Of a stretch of DNA of 64,000 nucleotides, positions 60,896 to 64,000 are shown one piece after another (the first letter of the stretch is position 1; every line of letters starts with the position of its first letter). The DNA lies in contig NZ_JBHUJB010000089.1 in NCBI RefSeq assembly GCF_042683245.1, positions 1-64,000 on the forward strand, read 5' to 3'. The DNA comes from Rubritalea tangerina (GTDB lineage: Bacteria > Verrucomicrobiota > Verrucomicrobiia > Verrucomicrobiales > Akkermansiaceae). The position numbers were made by a program, and so were the translations under genes. The notes below the pieces were generated by a model, which saw only the letters and a list, made by a program, of their open reading frames with translations, had not been told where the DNA came from and did not search any database.

Positions 60896-62479
60896 ATGGG
60901 TGAGCTTTTGGGTTTACCAAATGTGAGACTGTGGCAGTTTAGTGCAAGTATGAGAGAGTCCAAAGAAACACTACTCAATGAGGGGCGCAAGAGGTCGGGA
61001 GGAGTTCCATGGCTGAGAGCTTCCTTTTTTTTGCTCGTACTGTTTGCTGTAGTTGTGCCGTTTACTGATGTTCCTCTGAAACTGAAAGATTATGCTAAGG
61101 AATTGATTCTAGCGAAACGGGAAGCGGATCGTATGGCATATGTACCAGAGGAGCCCGTAGTCAAGGAGGTTATTTATGTCGAAGAGGAGCCTCAAGAGGC
61201 AGGGCCAGAGGCTGAAGAGCTAAGGCAAGAAGAAGAGGTGGACTCTGTTGTGGAAGAGGGGGATCCGATCATGTTAGATAAAGCCTATGTTCCGAAAGAA
61301 CATTTTGTAGGGACAAAGGGTGATATGGTTCGTATGTCGAAAGGTTTTTATTTTGATTATGCCTTTGAAACTCAAAAGGGTGGGCTTGCATCGGAGGAGA
61401 GAAAGCAAAAAGAGAGCTATGTTGCGGAGTATCGTCTGAAAGTAAAGATGCCACAGGCGTCCACCAGTATGAATGAGCTTGAGGGGGTGAATGGGAAGTT
61501 AGGGCATATCTTGCCCGGGTTGGAAAGCTTGTTAGATGGTGCGAAGGTATCTGATTTTTACTACACTCTCTATGAGAATAAAGTGAAGCGGCTTGAGCGT
61601 GAAGTCTTGAAGCTCAACGAGCTTTCAACCAAGCATAACTTTTACGATTGTGAGACGATATTAAATTTAACGCATGAGGAGACTGGGCGAAAGATGTTAT
61701 TTTTGCAGGGGGATATGGATGTGGTATCTGACGGGTCTGATGGTGATCGCTTAGCTGAGATGCCAGATAAGATTGTAAACTCGACTTACTATCAGCCATT
61801 TACGAGTTACGGATGGAAGAAGACGACGAAGACGCCTAATCCAATGTTAGCTGGATGGAAGAAGCGGATTGGTAATGCGAAGCGCGAGATTGCTGACAAG
61901 AAGACGAGTGCAGATAGGAGGGCTTGGCTTAAGTCACGGCTTAAAATGTTAGAAAGAGGTGTTGAGGACATGAAATCTAGGAGTTATCTAATTGCTGAGT
62001 ATGATCCATTTATCGTGATGCCGGTGAATGTGATAACGAACCGCAGTGATGCTCATGCTGCGCGTGTGGGGGATTATGCTGTAGTGATATTTGAGGATAA
62101 AGTATACCCAGCCATTGTTGGGGATGGTGGTCCGACCTTCAAAGTAGGTGAAGGCTCACTACGTTTAGCAAAGGAAATTAATGAGCGGGCGAGTTCTTAT
62201 AGCCGTCCAGTGTCAGATGTAACGGTGAGTTATTTGGTATTTAGTAATTCAAGAGACACACCAGCTTCCGCACCAGACTATGCCAAGTGGCATGCACGCT
62301 GCAGTGAGTTGTTAGAGGAAATTGGAGGTTTAGGAGACGGCTATGCATTGCACGAGTGGGAAGATTTATTAGCGAGTAAAGATGTGGAGCAATCATCTGA
62401 GGAGGGGCAGGGTGATGCAGCAAAGGAGACTGAGGAGGAGCAAAGTAGTGATGAGGGCGAAACCTCAAGTAATTCTTGA
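60896..62479 (+). CDS. Membrane-anchored GH75-like (chitosanase family) protein
   Basis: A 527-residue protein with one membrane segment (ASFFLLVLFAVVVPF, about 42-56) and an acidic Glu-rich linker. From about residue 270 the pattern resembles GH75 chitosanase: DMDVVSDGSDGDR, DPFIVMPVN, GDYAVVIFEDKVYPAIVGD, VGEGSLRLAKEI, YLVFSNS. A charged helical insertion of about 60 residues (GWKKRIGNAKREIADKK) splits the domain, and the C-terminus is Glu/Ser-rich. The acidic residues of DG and GE motifs are kept, but activity is not certain. The start is unclear: ATG 60896 or 60950. The frame from 60809 overlaps the divergent M20 gene. It is 7 bases before the photolyase gene. Confidence 0.68.
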   Translation: MGELLGLPNVRLWQFSASMRESKETLLNEGRKRSGGVPWLRASFFLLVLFAVVVPFTDVPLKLKDYAKELILAKREADRMAYVPEEPVVKEVIYVEEEPQEAGPEAEELRQEEEVDSVVEEGDPIMLDKAYVPKEHFVGTKGDMVRMSKGFYFDYAFETQKGGLASEERKQKESYVAEYRLKVKMPQASTSMNELEGVNGKLGHILPGLESLLDGAKVSDFYYTLYENKVKRLEREVLKLNELSTKHNFYDCETILNLTHEETGRKMLFLQGDMDVVSDGSDGDRLAEMPDKIVNSTYYQPFTSYGWKKTTKTPNPMLAGWKKRIGNAKREIADKKTSADRRAWLKSRLKMLERGVEDMKSRSYLIAEYDPFIVMPVNVITNRSDAHAARVGDYAVVIFEDKVYPAIVGDGGPTFKVGEGSLRLAKEINERASSYSRPVSDVTVSYLVFSNSRDTPASAPDYAKWHARCSELLEEIGGLGDGYALHEWEDLLASKDVEQSSEEGQGDAAKETEEEQSSDEGETSSNS

Positions 62480-62486
62480 TTAGGAG

Positions 62487-63926
62487 ATGAGAAAAAAATG
62501 CCTACTATGGTTTCGGAAGGATCTCCGTCTTACTGACCATCCAGCGCTGGCAAAGGCCATTGAGGAGGGGTATGAGATTCTGCCTGTCTTTCTTTACGAA
62601 GAAGGAGGTGATTGGCCAGTAGGTGGTGCCAGCAAGTGGTGGCTTCATTACGCCCTTGAGAGTTTATCAAGCTCAGTGAGTGATGCAGGAGGGAGGTTGT
62701 TGATGAAAGAGGGAGGTGGGGATGTTCGATCCAGCCTTGAAGAGATTATTGAGGAACACGGTATAGATCTTGTTTATTGGTGTCGGTGTTATGAGCCTGA
62801 AGCGATTGAGCGCGACACTGTATTGAAGCGAGAGCTGAGGGATTTGGGGTGTGAAGTGAAGAGCTTTGAAGGGAACGTCTTAAATGAACCATTTAGTATT
62901 GAGAGTAAATCTGGTGGGCCGTACAAGGTTTTCACTCCTTACTGGAAAATGTGCCGGACTCATGAGGTGCGAAGTCTATACGAGTATGATTTGAGCAAGG
63001 TTCGGTGGGTTATGGCAGAGGGAGGCGATGCGTTAGAAGATTTTGATTTACTGCCAAGAATTGATTGGGACCGAGAGTTTTACGCAATTTGGGATGCTCG
63101 TCGAGAGGTGGGCGAGCGTATTCTATCTGATCTCGCTGGGGGAAAAGCAATGGCGTACGGAGAGCAACGGGATCTCATGGGAGTGGAGGGGACATCGAGG
63201 CTGGGTCCCTATCTGGCGTGGGGGCAGCTGAGTCCACAAGAGGTTTGGCACCGGATAGTGGCCGAGAATGCCTCAGAAGAGGTCCATAGTGGCTACTTAC
63301 GCCAGCTGTACTGGAGAGATTTTAGTTATCATCTAATGTATCATTTTCCTCATACCGTTTCTTCTCCCTTACGTGAGGAATGGAAGCTTTTTGCATGGAA
63401 GGGGGATGGCGAGGTTGTGCAAGCCTGGCAGGAGGGGAGAACGGGGATACCTATCATCGATGCGGCCATGCGTCAGCTTTGGCAGACTGGCTGGATGCAC
63501 AATCGAGCCCGTATGTTGGTAGCTTGTTTTTTAGTAAAACATTTACAGCAGGATTGGATGTATGGGGCCCGATGGTTTTGGGATACCCTTGTGGATGCTG
63601 ACCTAGCAAATAATACCATGGGCTGGCAATGGAGTGCAGGATGCGGTGCTGACGCTGCACCGTATTTTCGTGTCTTTAATCCAATCACTCAAGCTGAGAA
63701 GTTCGATAGTCACGGGGACTACGTGAGGCGCTATGTTCCAGAGCTAGCGAAGTTGCCGATGAAATATCTCAATCGACCGTGGGAGGCTCCGGCTGATGTG
63801 TTAGAAAATGCTGGAGTAGAGTTAGGCAAGACATACCCAGAACCTATCATCGATGTTGCTGTTGGCAGGCAAGTGGCTTTAGATGCGTACCAGCGATTTA
63901 AAGAAGCGTGTGCAGGGGAGCGATAG
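62487..63926 (+). CDS. phrB: Deoxyribodipyrimidine photolyase (CPD class I type)
   Basis: A 479-residue flavoprotein that repairs UV-induced pyrimidine dimers with blue light. N-terminal antenna domain (LWFRKDLRLTDHPAL), FAD-domain motifs TSRLGPYLAWGQLS near 235, LYWRDFSYHL near 275, GIPIIDAAMRQL near 320, and the FAD/substrate loop NNTMGWQWSAGCGADAAPYF near 372 are all present. Three Trp-type positions of the electron chain lie in usual places. The gene is the last of the window; the remaining 74 bases to the edge hold nothing I can support. Confidence 0.95.
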   Translation: MRKKCLLWFRKDLRLTDHPALAKAIEEGYEILPVFLYEEGGDWPVGGASKWWLHYALESLSSSVSDAGGRLLMKEGGGDVRSSLEEIIEEHGIDLVYWCRCYEPEAIERDTVLKRELRDLGCEVKSFEGNVLNEPFSIESKSGGPYKVFTPYWKMCRTHEVRSLYEYDLSKVRWVMAEGGDALEDFDLLPRIDWDREFYAIWDARREVGERILSDLAGGKAMAYGEQRDLMGVEGTSRLGPYLAWGQLSPQEVWHRIVAENASEEVHSGYLRQLYWRDFSYHLMYHFPHTVSSPLREEWKLFAWKGDGEVVQAWQEGRTGIPIIDAAMRQLWQTGWMHNRARMLVACFLVKHLQQDWMYGARWFWDTLVDADLANNTMGWQWSAGCGADAAPYFRVFNPITQAEKFDSHGDYVRRYVPELAKLPMKYLNRPWEAPADVLENAGVELGKTYPEPIIDVAVGRQVALDAYQRFKEACAGER

Positions 63927-64000
63927 CTTGAGGGGGACTTAGAGCCATTCTCAGTCCTAATCCCATAAATCGCGAAGTGGTATTACCACTGAATTTCCTT

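Overview
The window looks like a chromosomal segment of a marine, free-living member of the Verrucomicrobiota (Verrucomicrobiae; a Rubritalea- or Akkermansiaceae-like relative is my best guess). The reasons are PEP-CTERM surface proteins, an ECF sigma factor coupled to a WD40 Ser/Thr kinase, secreted Cys-type sulfatases, a TRAP transporter, a Tat-exported TIM-barrel protein, a partial (regulatory) PTS with HPr kinase, and weak Shine-Dalgarno sites. No 16S rRNA is present, so the placement rests on gene content only. No phage, IS element or CRISPR array was seen.

Layout. 1-7.2 kb: housekeeping core with tRNA-Lys, nusA-infB-rbfA, a DUF3592 membrane protein, a PAP2-type phosphatase, pdxJ-acpS and tRNA-Asn. 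7.4-18.3 kb: accessory region with a 1545-residue secreted protein (ALK-type glycine-rich domain plus eight cadherin-like repeats), a divergent ECF sigma factor-Ser/Thr kinase-WD40 operon whose kinase gene is broken by two single-base shifts in homopolymers, a secreted metzincin protease with a ricin-like lectin domain, and a small exported protein that resembles a free-standing metalloprotease propeptide.

18.4-36.9 kb: a complete polysaccharide-utilisation locus aimed at a uronate-containing, probably sulfated glycosaminoglycan of the chondroitin type. Two tandem PL8 lyases would cut the polymer. A Cys-type sulfatase would desulfate it. A secreted GH105-DUF4861 hydrolase would release the unsaturated uronate, and a three-part TRAP transporter would import it. 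KduI, KduD, KdgK and KdgA would then take it to pyruvate and glyceraldehyde 3-phosphate. An IclR-type repressor gene lies at the divergent promoter, and TGAAAC/GTTTCA-type boxes recur there and before a PEP-CTERM gene. A homologous beta-rich domain occurs in two secreted proteins at the two ends of the locus.

37-45.7 kb: a Tat-exported xylose-isomerase-like TIM barrel, M32 carboxypeptidase, hprK-ptsH-ptsI (no EII genes seen), and trkA-trkH for K+ uptake. 45.7-50.6 kb: two divergent operons holding two sulfotransferases, an Asp/Asn beta-hydroxylase-like enzyme, a tail-collar (MdpB-like) protein, an HExxH protein, a PEP-CTERM protein and a small acidic protein. This is the best candidate here for an undescribed modification system. 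50.6-54.2 kb: aspS and hisS, with a four-helix-bundle (23S intervening-sequence-protein type) gene between them bracketed by 29-nt inverted repeats. 54.3-64 kb: a parE/gyrB-type topoisomerase subunit, NUDIX hydrolase, thioredoxin-like protein, Na+/solute symporter, M20 peptidase, a membrane-anchored GH75-like chitosanase-family protein and a photolyase.
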